A stretch of 64,000 nt of DNA, taken from contig NZ_CP118631.1 in NCBI RefSeq assembly GCF_028993635.1, positions 2,480,001 to 2,544,000 of the forward strand. The letters run 5' to 3'. The notes beneath the pieces are model-generated. The model saw only the letters and a program-made list of their open reading frames with translations, was not told where the DNA came from and ran no database searches. This document shows positions 1 through 9,200 of the stretch, piece by piece; within the stretch, counting starts at the first letter, position 1, and each line of letters opens with the position of its first letter. Both the position numbers and the translations under genes were made by a program. The DNA comes from Mucilaginibacter sp. SJ (GTDB lineage: Bacteria > Bacteroidota > Bacteroidia > Sphingobacteriales > Sphingobacteriaceae).

Positions 1-299
1 TGCCATGATGCGGGCACGTTAAACTCGTATTTATAAAGCCCTTGCTCCTTACCTCTTAAACTATCCTTAGCAAGACCGTAGTTGTACTTACCAAAACCCT
101 GAAACTCCCAGTTTGAGGGAACAGGGATGGTAGTCCACTTGCCCGAATTATTGCCCGCGGTGCAGAAAAACTGCCAGTTTACTGTATGATCGCTCCCTGT
201 ACCCGACAGGAATAACTTTTGTGTTTCCTGGGCATGGCTTACCGACCGGCTGATAACAAATAGTAAAACAATCCATATTTTAAAGCAGGCAGATTTCAT
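1..299 (-). CDS. Glycoside hydrolase family 2 protein, N-terminal fragment (beta-galactosidase type)
   Basis: Only the first 99 codons are in the window; the gene continues past the left edge. The ATG at 297-299 opens a Sec signal peptide ending near SHAQ, followed by a jelly-roll sugar-binding domain. The stretch TIPVPSNWEFQGFGKYNYG is typical of the N-terminal domain of GH2 beta-galactosidases and related enzymes. It starts 8 bp after the esterase gene stop, so it belongs to the same operon as the pectin-degrading enzymes upstream of it. GH2 members of such loci usually remove terminal beta-linked galactose or glucuronic acid from side chains. The catalytic domain is not visible, so the specificity cannot be judged. 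Confidence 0.75.
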   Translation of the reverse strand, partial: MKSACFKIWIVLLFVISRSVSHAQETQKLFLSGTGSDHTVNWQFFCTAGNNSGKWTTIPVPSNWEFQGFGKYNYGLAKDSLRGKEQGLYKYEFNVPASW

Positions 300-307
300 T
301 AGTATAT

Positions 308-1762
308 TCAGTTAGCAGTTAAAGTAAATTTCAAAGGATTATCTGTACGGAAGGGAGCAGCAGGCAAACCATCCTTGTTATAAAAATTAGGCTGAGCGGA
401 CTCCGACCAGGCAAAGCGCGCGGCTACAGGTTTGGTAGCTGACGTAGCCGATACTTCAACCGTATTCCCTTTTATTATGGCAGTGGCGGCAACAAAGTTG
501 CCATCAGCCCCGGCAATAGTGAAATCAGTTAGTGGTTTACCATCGTGGCTCTCCAATCCGGTACCTACATGCTCAAACTCAAGGATGATCTTGTCGCCGT
601 TTATTTTCATGCTTTTGTACACCGGGCCCGAAAAAACTACCTGTTGTTTATAGGTATTGGCGAGTGCCTGTAGTTCCAACCTTCTACCTATCTCCCATTT
701 AAATGGCGGGTGGATATTTTTGAGATCATCGTTCAGGTCAGTTGTAATGATCATACCTGTATGCGGAATCTGCAAAGCTGCGGCCTGCGCTTCGCGCAAT
801 TCGGGTTCGGTAAATGAGGTATAGGTTACGGGGCCTTTTCCCTGGGTATAGTAATACGGCGCTATCTGCACGTAATAAAACGGCAATGTTTTATCGGCCC
901 AGAGTTCACGCCAGTTATTGATCAGCGCCTCCATTTTGTAGGTATAGCTGATGGTTTCACCTAAAAAGCAGGCGCTTTCGCCCTGGTACCATAAAAAGCC
1001 TTTCAGCGCGAACGGAGCAACTGGTTCAATCATTTTGGCATAAAACTTACCCGGATCGCCATCAATTTTAATATTATTTGCCTTGAAATATGGGATAGCA
1101 TCAAAACCCTCCTGCGAGATCCAGGGCTCGATACGGCTACCGCTCACTGCCGATGAAATAATACCTACCGGTACATTGAGATCATGCTGCAGGTTTTTAG
1201 CGAAGAAATAGCCCGCAGCTGAAAATGCCCTCAAAGCCGAATCTTCGGCCACGCTCCATCCCGAGTGGGTTGAATCGGGCTTTAACATATTTTTCTGCGT
1301 AACCAGGAAGATCCTGATCTGTGGGTTATGTGCGCGATCCAGCTCATCAACCGGCGAGTTTGCTGTACTGGTATCCGGCTTTTTCACCTTGCTGTTCTTG
1401 CGCATTTCGTACTGCATATTTGATTGGCCTGAGCAAAGCCATACCTCGCCCACCAGTATATTTTGCAGTTGAATAGTGTTTTTTCCTAAGATCGTCAGCG
1501 TCGCTGGTTTGGCAGATGCAGGCATCGCGTCAAGCTTTACCATCCATTTGCCCGCCGCATCTGCCGTGGTTGTTTTGGTTTGCTTAGCGAACTTTACCGT
1601 TACCTTTTCGCCCGATGTTGCAGTGCCCCAGACAGGCACCGGAGCATTACGCTGCAATACCATATTGTTGCCTAATACTTTGGGCAAAACAACCTGCGCC
1701 CCGGCAATTCCGGAGCTTAGCAGGCATATCGTCAACCAACAATATTTTATCAGGCGTAACAT
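308..1762 (-). CDS. Sialate O-acetylesterase-type SGNH carbohydrate esterase
   Basis: A 484-residue secreted esterase with a signal peptide of about 22 residues ending in AGAQ. The SGNH blocks are visible: the nucleophile block CSGQSNM near residue 112, the WYQGES block near residue 255, and the late His block NIHPPFKWEIGRRL near residue 345. Family members remove acetyl groups from sugars. In plant-polysaccharide loci the substrate is usually an acetylated pectin or xylan sugar and not sialic acid. The start ATG shares one base with the stop of the preceding gene (TAATG), which points to translational coupling. A longer relative is encoded at 58484-60439. Confidence 0.85.
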   Translation of the reverse strand: MLRLIKYCWLTICLLSSGIAGAQVVLPKVLGNNMVLQRNAPVPVWGTATSGEKVTVKFAKQTKTTTADAAGKWMVKLDAMPASAKPATLTILGKNTIQLQNILVGEVWLCSGQSNMQYEMRKNSKVKKPDTSTANSPVDELDRAHNPQIRIFLVTQKNMLKPDSTHSGWSVAEDSALRAFSAAGYFFAKNLQHDLNVPVGIISSAVSGSRIEPWISQEGFDAIPYFKANNIKIDGDPGKFYAKMIEPVAPFALKGFLWYQGESACFLGETISYTYKMEALINNWRELWADKTLPFYYVQIAPYYYTQGKGPVTYTSFTEPELREAQAAALQIPHTGMIITTDLNDDLKNIHPPFKWEIGRRLELQALANTYKQQVVFSGPVYKSMKINGDKIILEFEHVGTGLESHDGKPLTDFTIAGADGNFVAATAIIKGNTVEVSATSATKPVAARFAWSESAQPNFYNKDGLPAAPFRTDNPLKFTLTAN

Positions 1763-3597
1763 TAGTAACTACTTGTTTTAAATGATTTGATATAGAAAAC
1801 AGCTTGCTTCGCTGATTCTCCTGCGTTTGGCCGGTCGTAATCCTGATCGGTAGGGGTATCAGCATCCGGGAACCTCCGGATATCCCCGGTACGGAACACC
1901 ACCCGGTTTACACTCAGCACCGGCGCGAAAAACAGGCCGGTAAGTACATCCTTTCCGTTTACATTCACCGTGTAAAAGCGGGTATCGGTATTCAGCTTTA
2001 TTACCACATGATATTGCGTACCGGCTTCATACTTCATAAAATTTCTGTTGCGATACCCGGCCTTGGTCCTGAACTGCCCAGCCGAATCAAGCGTAAGCCT
2101 GATAGCAGCAGTACCTTTTTCATCCTGAAATTCGAGATCCAGCATACCGGTATTATTTTGCCCGGCGGTGATGGTGAAGTCGGTCATTAATTTTTTTGAA
2201 ACAGGCACAACACGTTCTGCTTTGGCAAAATCAAAGGGGTCGCTATCTTTTAGGGTTAATGCCCGTTCTCCATCGGGTGACTTATCTATAGCCGCAGGTG
2301 CCCATTGCGGGCTGTAGGTGTTCCATTTCTCCAATTCTTTACCGGCAGGTAGTTCGTTAAAGACCTCATTGGCATGCGCGTCCGCTTTTTCGGTGATCGG
2401 TACCGGGATGGATGATACCCAGATGTCCTCCTTGTTCATGCTATAAGTAACCCAAAGTTTGCCATCCGGCGGGGTACCATTCCCTTCTTCGATACCGCGT
2501 GTATATTGCGGGCCGTATGATTTGTAAGCGCCGCCATAACGCATGGTGGTGATCTCGCCGTTAACCAATAACAAATTAGTATAATCCAATCCGTCTTTAC
2601 TAACCGATAAGGCCAGCGGCCAGCGAAACTCCGAAGGATTGTAAACCGTAGCATATTTACCGTCGGATGTGCGCTGTCCCCAGATCTTGGCGTTGGCAGT
2701 TACAAAACGTGGTGCACGGGCGGCATTTGTTGGCCAGGTTTTGCCGTTATCGGTACTGATAGCGGTAAGCGCGTATTTCCATAAGCCAACCACACGGCCA
2801 TCGGGCAGGTGATAAAAATTAAATGCTTTATAATCTTTATGCAGCGGGATCAGCGGGTCTTTTTTATCCGTTTCCTCAACCCATTGCATCATCATCAGCG
2901 GGTTGGCCATCAGCTCGTCGCAAGCCTGCACAAAGCCTTTGTCTTTGCTCTTTTTATAAAAAGGATATGAGGTATTCTTTTCGTTCCATTTAGGGTTGTA
3001 GTGGATGAAATAGACCGGACCGAATTTGCCATTCGACAATACTTCACGCACTACGCGACCAATGCCCAAGCCATCATTCGGATCATCATGACCATCCAAA
3101 CAAATCCCATAAAAACCCAGCACCAGCAAGCGTTTTGATTTGGAAGTATAAAAACCCATACGCTGGTGCATTACCGAATACAGGTCTTTCGCCACGCCGG
3201 GATGCCCTTCTTTGGTAGTGCCATCGGGTATTTTATACTGAGGGAAAATTACGGTAGGTTTTGACCATACTTCGCCATCTTTCGAGGTCATGAGCAGGGT
3301 TTGGCCCGGCGGTACGCTTTCGCCTACCTTATCGCTCAGGTATTCAACATAAAAAGTATTGTTCCAGTAGGCCAGCATGGGCGCATGATTGTAAGTAAAA
3401 CCGAAGCCTTCAGCCAGTTCAGGATGTTCACGGTTGGCCCTGAAAATCTGCCTGCTGTGTACGCCTATCACCGGGGTTAGCTGCCCGTGATGGTAATCGA
3501 CATTAGCTATGGTATTGCCGCTGTAATGCACTGTATCCTGTGCATGGGCTATCCCGGCCATCGATATAAAAAACAATATGATGATGAACTTATTCAT
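1762..3597 (-). CDS. Secreted Asp-box (BNR) beta-propeller protein with C-terminal LamG-like domain; sialidase-fold glycosidase or lyase
   Basis: The chosen start is the ATG at 3595-3597, which gives the signal peptide MNKFIIILFFISMAGIAHAQ. A longer reading from 3696 would begin inside the upstream gene and lacks a signal. The mature protein carries an exact Asp-box, STDNGKTW, near residue 282 and weaker copies such as TSKDGEVW, as expected for a six- or seven-bladed propeller. A beta-sandwich region near residues 440-600 (GMLDLEFQDEKG, YTVNVNGKDVL) looks like a concanavalin/LamG fold. Propellers of this kind in pectin loci include GH33-like hydrolases of Kdo and Dha and uronic-acid lyases. 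I cannot assign a family. It overlaps the GH43-like gene by 8 bp. Confidence 0.65.
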   Translation of the reverse strand: MNKFIIILFFISMAGIAHAQDTVHYSGNTIANVDYHHGQLTPVIGVHSRQIFRANREHPELAEGFGFTYNHAPMLAYWNNTFYVEYLSDKVGESVPPGQTLLMTSKDGEVWSKPTVIFPQYKIPDGTTKEGHPGVAKDLYSVMHQRMGFYTSKSKRLLVLGFYGICLDGHDDPNDGLGIGRVVREVLSNGKFGPVYFIHYNPKWNEKNTSYPFYKKSKDKGFVQACDELMANPLMMMQWVEETDKKDPLIPLHKDYKAFNFYHLPDGRVVGLWKYALTAISTDNGKTWPTNAARAPRFVTANAKIWGQRTSDGKYATVYNPSEFRWPLALSVSKDGLDYTNLLLVNGEITTMRYGGAYKSYGPQYTRGIEEGNGTPPDGKLWVTYSMNKEDIWVSSIPVPITEKADAHANEVFNELPAGKELEKWNTYSPQWAPAAIDKSPDGERALTLKDSDPFDFAKAERVVPVSKKLMTDFTITAGQNNTGMLDLEFQDEKGTAAIRLTLDSAGQFRTKAGYRNRNFMKYEAGTQYHVVIKLNTDTRFYTVNVNGKDVLTGLFFAPVLSVNRVVFRTGDIRRFPDADTPTDQDYDRPNAGESAKQAVFYIKSFKTSSY

Positions 3598-4540
3598 GTT
3601 TAGCTGCTTTGGTTTGCCCGGCTGCCTGTAAAAGCTGCGCAAGCTGTTTTTTAGTAACCTTAAATATGGTACCGTGCTTATGCCCCACCGGTACACTTAC
3701 ACTATCGGCCAGGTTGGTAAAAGTTTTAAAATCGGTTGTGCGCATGGCGCCATATCTTTTTAACCGGTACGAATCATAATAGATCAGCCAGTTATCGCCT
3801 GCCTTGATCATGCTCGGCCCTTCGCTAAAGGGCTCAGTAAATCTCGGCGTGTAATTACGATAAGGCCCCAGCGGATTATTACTGAAAGCCACGAGGATAT
3901 TACGGTTAGGCCGGGTATTATCCTTCATCACCAGGGCATAATCATTCTTTGCCCGTTTTACGATCTCCGCATCAATTACACTAAAACCCGGATCAAGAAA
4001 AAGCTTTGAGGGATTGAAAGTTTTAAAATCTTTAGTTGTGGTATAGTAAAGGCGGTGATTGTTATTTTCATCCTCCTGCCCTTTCGGAAAGCGGAAAGGC
4101 ACAGTTGAAGCCCAAACGATAATGAAATACTTGTTATCCTCATCGTAAAATAACTCCGGTGCCCAGGCATTCACCGCGGTAGGTTCATTGGCCATTACCT
4201 CAATATGCTGCTCGGCCGACCAATGTATGAGGTCCCTTGAGCTGGCATAACCGATACCTTTATCGTTTTTCCAGCCGGTTGTCCATACCAGATGATAAAC
4301 TCCGTCAGGCCCCTGGGCGATGGAAGGATCACGCATGATTTTGGCATCGCCAACCTCCGGTTTAATGAAAATGTGATCGATGGCGTTCCAGTGGTAAGCA
4401 TCGTTGCTGTACAAAAAGCGCAGGCCTTCATTAGCCGGCTCATGAAACGAGGTAAAGAGGTACACGCTTTTACTTGCCTTACATGAAAACATCAACGCAA
4501 TGGCTAATAAAAAAATGATATGTTTAATCGCCCGTTTCAT
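3590..4540 (-). CDS. GH43-like lipoprotein (arabinanase/xylosidase-type five-bladed propeller)
   Basis: A 316-residue lipoprotein with the lipobox ending at Cys20 (ALMFSC). The five-bladed propeller hallmarks of GH43 are present: Asp71 in MRDPSIA as likely base, NAWAPEL near 125-130, Asp190 in VIDAEI as likely pKa modulator, and Glu240 in SEGPS as likely acid. The family cleaves alpha-L-arabinofuranosides, beta-xylosides or beta-galactosides, and in a pectin locus arabinan or galactan side chains are the natural guess. The ATG directly abuts the stop of the upstream gene with no gap. It is probably tethered to the outer membrane surface. Confidence 0.75.
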   Translation of the reverse strand: MKRAIKHIIFLLAIALMFSCKASKSVYLFTSFHEPANEGLRFLYSNDAYHWNAIDHIFIKPEVGDAKIMRDPSIAQGPDGVYHLVWTTGWKNDKGIGYASSRDLIHWSAEQHIEVMANEPTAVNAWAPELFYDEDNKYFIIVWASTVPFRFPKGQEDENNNHRLYYTTTKDFKTFNPSKLFLDPGFSVIDAEIVKRAKNDYALVMKDNTRPNRNILVAFSNNPLGPYRNYTPRFTEPFSEGPSMIKAGDNWLIYYDSYRLKRYGAMRTTDFKTFTNLADSVSVPVGHKHGTIFKVTKKQLAQLLQAAGQTKAAKHE

Positions 4541-5929
4541 TTATATCGCGTCGATAATGAGCACCCAGTCGTTACCGTTTGATACTTTGCCGGGTGGCTT
4601 AAATTTGATTGTTTTAGCTTTCGCGAAGGTTCCGACAGTCGCAGTTTGCCCGTTGCGCGGGTTAAACCATGATGCTTTTAATTTTGTGCCCTCCAGTTGA
4701 TCAGCGTTGATATTCATCTCCCGGCCGGTATAGGTATAAACAAAGGCATAGTTTTTACCACGGGTAGCTATCAGCCTGTTATACTTATTTCCGTTGTTAT
4801 CTGCGATCAATGACTGATCAGGCACACGATCAAGATATGGGCGTGACAGCATCAGCTTTTTCAAATAAATCATCTGCCTTGCCCCCGGATCATTAATTGA
4901 ATTATACCAGTATCCTTTTGAACCGTAAGCGCTGTCTTTATCAGTCGGTTTGTGCATTTGCATCACATCGTTATCGCCATAGGTATACCCGCAGGCCCCG
5001 GCAAAAACCGACCAGTAACCATAACGTCTTACATCGGCCGCAGTCCAGCGGGGTAGTTTGGTATCGTGTAATCCGTAAGGAATTTTTTCATACGATGGCT
5101 CAGCATCAAGCGTAGGTTTTATGGGTGATAGATTGTAATCCGTTTCCACATAGCGCCAGTTGTCCTGGCCATATTTTAAATCCTTTTTTGAGGTATCCTG
5201 AGCATAAGTACGATGGCCCGACTGGAAGCAATTGAAATCTAACCAGCTTTCGTTATGAAACCATTTTGATGATTGCGTACGGCCACGTGGATGGTAAGTT
5301 ATCAGATGCGTACCATCAACATCATGCAAAGTGTTACCGATGGCATTCCAGGTTTTTAACGAATCGGAACCGGCGATGTCGCCGCCATTCATCCAGATCA
5401 CATTTGAGCGGCCGCGGTATCTTTTGGCTAAAAATTCGGCATAGGTCTTCGCCTTATCAGCACCGATATGGCTCTCTTTAACAACTGATCCCCAAACCGG
5501 CACCATGGCTACGTATAAACCTTTTTCGGCAGCTTTGGTGATGATCCAATCAATATGGTCCCAATAATCATATTCATCTCCTTTGCCAAAGGTATTGCCG
5601 GGGGTTGTTTTTGGTGCAGCGATATTCTTATTGCTCAGGGCCGAATCGCCGTAGGCATTGGTTTCTTTGATGTTATGCACCACCATTACCTGGATCACAT
5701 TAAAGCCTTGTTTAGCACGGACATCAAGGTATTGTTCGGCTTCCTCTCTTTTCAGTTTAGAAAACAGCAGCCAACCGGTATCACCCAGCCAGAAAAATGG
5801 CTTATCGCCGGCCATGAAATAGCGGTGATTGGTGGATATGCTTAATCGTGGCATGGTTGTTTCATTGCTTTTAAATGCAAAAAACAAACAGGCAATGGCA
5901 ATTAGTATGGTAGATTTTTTAAGCATCAT
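4541..5929 (-). CDS. DUF4038 / GH140-like apiosidase
   Basis: A 462-residue secreted (beta/alpha)8-barrel protein. The N-terminal run LSISTNHRYFMAGDKPFFWL followed by GDTGW is the DUF4038 signature. Asp184 in MNGGD and Glu277 in TLDAEPSYE lie where the acid/base and nucleophile of the characterised GH140 apiosidase of Bacteroides thetaiotaomicron (BT1012, acting on rhamnogalacturonan II) are expected. The last 90 residues form a beta-sandwich of the collagen-binding-like type that usually follows DUF4038. The gene abuts the GH43-like gene and is preceded by two palindromic repeats that separate it from the beta-helix gene. The substrate prediction is by family only. Confidence 0.78.
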   Translation of the reverse strand: MMLKKSTILIAIACLFFAFKSNETTMPRLSISTNHRYFMAGDKPFFWLGDTGWLLFSKLKREEAEQYLDVRAKQGFNVIQVMVVHNIKETNAYGDSALSNKNIAAPKTTPGNTFGKGDEYDYWDHIDWIITKAAEKGLYVAMVPVWGSVVKESHIGADKAKTYAEFLAKRYRGRSNVIWMNGGDIAGSDSLKTWNAIGNTLHDVDGTHLITYHPRGRTQSSKWFHNESWLDFNCFQSGHRTYAQDTSKKDLKYGQDNWRYVETDYNLSPIKPTLDAEPSYEKIPYGLHDTKLPRWTAADVRRYGYWSVFAGACGYTYGDNDVMQMHKPTDKDSAYGSKGYWYNSINDPGARQMIYLKKLMLSRPYLDRVPDQSLIADNNGNKYNRLIATRGKNYAFVYTYTGREMNINADQLEGTKLKASWFNPRNGQTATVGTFAKAKTIKFKPPGKVSNGNDWVLIIDAI

Positions 5930-5944
5930 ATAGTAACTTTTATC

Positions 5945-6062
5945 AGTTCCCCTCTTGAGAGGGCGCGCGTTTGGCCGAGCGTTGGCAGGAGTGTGTTTCG
6001 TCCGCGTTTATTACCGCTTTGTTAAACACACCCCTCCGCCCCTCTCGAGAGGGGAATCGCGC
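5945..6062. repeat. 118-bp palindromic intergenic repeat, copy 1
   Basis: The ends are inverted relative to each other (TTCCCCTCTTGAGAGGG against CCCTCTCGAGAGGGGAA), and an inner pair AGTGTGTTT / AAACACACC adds to the stem. It matches the second copy at all but two positions. A diverged relative lies at 21056-21158. This is probably a non-autonomous or REP-like element. Confidence 0.8.
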
Positions 6063-6131
6063 GGGCCCTCCGTTCTTTATTATTTTTTTCGTCCCCTCGG
6101 GGTCTCTCGGAGAGGACCCTGAGATTTCCAA

Positions 6132-6249
6132 AGTTCCCCTCTTGAGAGGGGGCGCGTTTGGCCGAGCGTTGGCAGGGGTGTGTTTCGTCCGCGTTTATTA
6201 CCGCTTTGTTAAACACACCCCTCCGCCCCTCTCGAGAGGGGAATCGCGC
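6132..6249. repeat. 118-bp palindromic intergenic repeat, copy 2
   Basis: A direct repeat of 5945-6062, offset by 187 bp, with single-base differences near the GAGAGGG end and in GCAGG(A/G)GTGTG. The near identity suggests a recent local duplication or gene conversion. Confidence 0.8.
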
Positions 6250-6275
6250 AAATCCCCTCCTTTTAATTCCTTTAT

Positions 6276-9200
6276 TCAATTCCGGCTCAACCATAAAATG
6301 GCAGCCTCGTTGCCTTGTGCTTTAATTTCTGTATTTGCAGCACCTTTTATCGTTTCGGCACCGGGTAAAAGCTCGCCGGTTTTAGGATCGATCCATTGGC
6401 CTTTGTAAGTGATACCTGCCGATAAATCAAGGTGGATATCACCGCCGTTGCTATAAACGATGTACCCTTTTGATGAAGCCAAAGCCCATTGATCTTTAGG
6501 CGAACCCGGCAACTCAGCAGGTTTCATGCTGCTTGCATCAGTTAGGAAAGCTTTATTGGTATTTGCAGGCAGCACCGGCAATGATCCCCCGGCTATGAAT
6601 ACGGCCCAGCCAAAATGATCATAGCCATCGGCAGAATAAAGCACAGCTTTATCCGGGTATTTGGTACGGTACTCGTGTACCGCGCGGTAAACCTGCTCAA
6701 ACGATGAAGCCTTGGGTTTAAAGATCCGGGCCTGTTGGCGTGGGGCCAGGCTTTGGCCGCCGATGGGTTCATAAGCCGTTCCGTTGGCCTGGTAGTACCA
6801 GTAACGAATATCGATAGCATTGATGACCGAAGCTGTAGCCGGATTAGCAAGTATAGCGTCCTGTACATCCTTCGTGGCGCTCAACCCAATGATCTGTTTC
6901 TTTTTATGCGTGGTTTCCCATTGCTTAATGGTTTCTACCCAAAACTTCATGAAATGCAGCGGACCGGTAAATTCCGCTCCAATCTGCTGGATCACCCCGG
7001 TATTACCGGCGAAGTTGTCCATGCACTTATTGATGTAGGCAATATGCAGCTTACGCCTTGCGGGATTAGTTTCGTCATAAAACTGTTCGGCCATAAACTG
7101 GCGCTTATCACCGGCGTAAGGTACCGGTTCAGGGAAACCGCTGCCATTAATATTATTGGCTGTACGCCATGGAAAATCAGTATAATGCGCGCCGGCCTCA
7201 ATAATATTGTGCTGAAAATAGTTTTGGTGGACCAGCACCAATCCTTTCTGATCGGCCAGATTGGCAAATCGTTTCAGGCGGTTCCAATACCATGTATTGT
7301 ATTTGGTCAAGTCGTATTTGCTTAAGCCGTCGTAAGCCAGTTCTTTACCGCTGCGGGCAAAGGGCAGTTCATAAAACGGGGCCCAAACATCGCCGTCCAT
7401 CCGGCGGATCCGCTCATGGTCATCGCGGCGGCGATCATACCATAAGCCGTAGTTATGTTCAAAAACTACAATATTACCTTTCTGCATCCAGTCGGTTACC
7501 GCGTTCAGGTCGTCAGTTAAACCAGTTCCGGTTTGGCCGGGTACCCAGCGGGAGATGGCAGGTTTAGCCTCTTTTTCGGTATAATCGGGATGCACGGTTC
7601 CGCTCCACCATGGTGTTTCAAAATGCCTGCCGGTTAAAACCATATTACCACGGGTGAGCCATCCGTTCGTGATACTCATTTTGGGTGCCAATGCAGCAAC
7701 AGCGGGGCGTTTATATCCTATTTCATCAATGGTTTTGGCATTTGCCGATGAAGTGCTGATAGAATTTCTCTTGGGCGACTGATCTATCCAATCGCTCATG
7801 GTAAAAGCAGGTTTACGGGCAGCGGCCATTAATTCGGCAGCTTGCTCAACCGTTGGGCTGCTTGATGGTTCGGTGGCCGGATACAGAATATCAGCCTGTT
7901 TAGTTACATTTTTACTAAGCCGGTTGGCCAGTTGAGTATAATAAAAGCTTCTTGGGCTGATAGTGCTGTTTGGTGTGCTCCAGTAACCATCGCCCGCAAA
8001 TTGGGCCCAGGTACCAAAAGCCCAGTTTTGAGCGGTGGGTGGCTGGTAGCAATCAACACGGGCTGCAGTACAATTCCAGAACAGGCTGTTGGCCGCGCTC
8101 CATCCGGCACCCTGTCCGTCCTGCCCGCGGTTCATATAGCTTAACGGCTGTCCATCGATGTTAGCGATATCAAACAGAACGCCCGAGGCCCAGCTATCAA
8201 TACCTCCGCTGAAACTCAATGAACCTACCGACATACATTGCACAAAAGCATTAGGCCCCGGCGCGCAATATCCGGTAGCAAAATCATGAAAACCTTGTTC
8301 GGAATATAAACGCTGAAATAGATTTTGCCCACCCATAGTCACGAACGTATTACGGCGCTGTCCTCCTATTTCCGAAACCGGCGCGAGCGATTTACAATCC
8401 TCAACTGTAACCCGGTTTCCGGTAGTGCCAACAAACACCGCCGAACCTGCAAAATGCTCAAAGGTTACCTGGCGTACCCAGGCGTCGCTCGTATTCTCTA
8501 TAGTGATAGCCATCCAGCGGTGCGCTTCGTCTTTTGCGTTTGAAGCATCGTAAGCTGATTGCAGTTTTAAGTTTTCGATCCCCACCTGCACAATTCTGCC
8601 GGGCCATTGATAAGAAGCTATCAAACCACCGCCGTATGCAGTATCTAATGCTGTTGTTAAAGGTGCGTCAAGGGTAACTTTGTTACTTTCTACTGATATA
8701 ACTTTCCTATCCCAGTAAATATCGCGTTCGCCGGGTTTCCAGGCCAGGGCGGTTAAGTCGCCACCAAAATGATCGGTTTTGATAGTACTGATCCAGGCCT
8801 GTGTGCTCGGGCGGTGGATCAACACCATGTCGCCGGTTCTTAGGCCTGCGCCTTCAGCAATGTGCAAAGTGTTGGCATTTACCGGAACATAGGCATCTGT
8901 AATTTTAATTTCTTTGGATGTCTGCCGGTCATTTTTGCCGGTAACATGAATAAAGGTTTCCCTGTCGGTCCCGGCTGCAAATAGTAAGGTACCGTTGGTA
9001 GCCATCCCGCTTCCGCGCAATACAACGCCTGAAGCATTTATTTTAAGGCTACCGTTAACCTGGTATGTACCCTTGTTAAGCAATACTGCGCCACGAAAAC
9101 CATCTTTATCGGCAGGTAATCCGGCTACATAATCTAAAGCGGCCTGGATCCTTAATGTAGCATCGCCTACTTTTACGGGCACTACAACTTTAACAGGTAT

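Larger units (their letters stand above)
5930..6275. other. Gene-free 346-bp spacer inside the operon, filled by two palindromic repeats
   Basis: The spacer between the beta-helix gene and the apiosidase-like gene contains the repeat copies at 5945-6062 and 6132-6249 plus about 70 bp between them that again includes short inverted stretches (GTCCCCTCGGGG, TCTCTCGGAGAGGA). Open frames through it are repeat-derived. No promoter or terminator can be called with confidence, so the repeats may sit within the polycistronic transcript as hairpins. Confidence 0.6.

Noticed and set aside
5943..6408. Open frames of 62-145 codons on both strands through the twin repeats
   Set aside because: They arise from the palindromic repeat itself; their translations repeat each other (FPSREGRRGVFNKAVINADETH-type text is duplicated), and they lack any domain.
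6735..7325. 196-codon frame on the plus strand inside the beta-helix/barrel gene
   Set aside because: It lies opposite a long, well-supported gene and has no recognisable family; the high content of Ile/Cys and Arg runs fits an antisense shadow.
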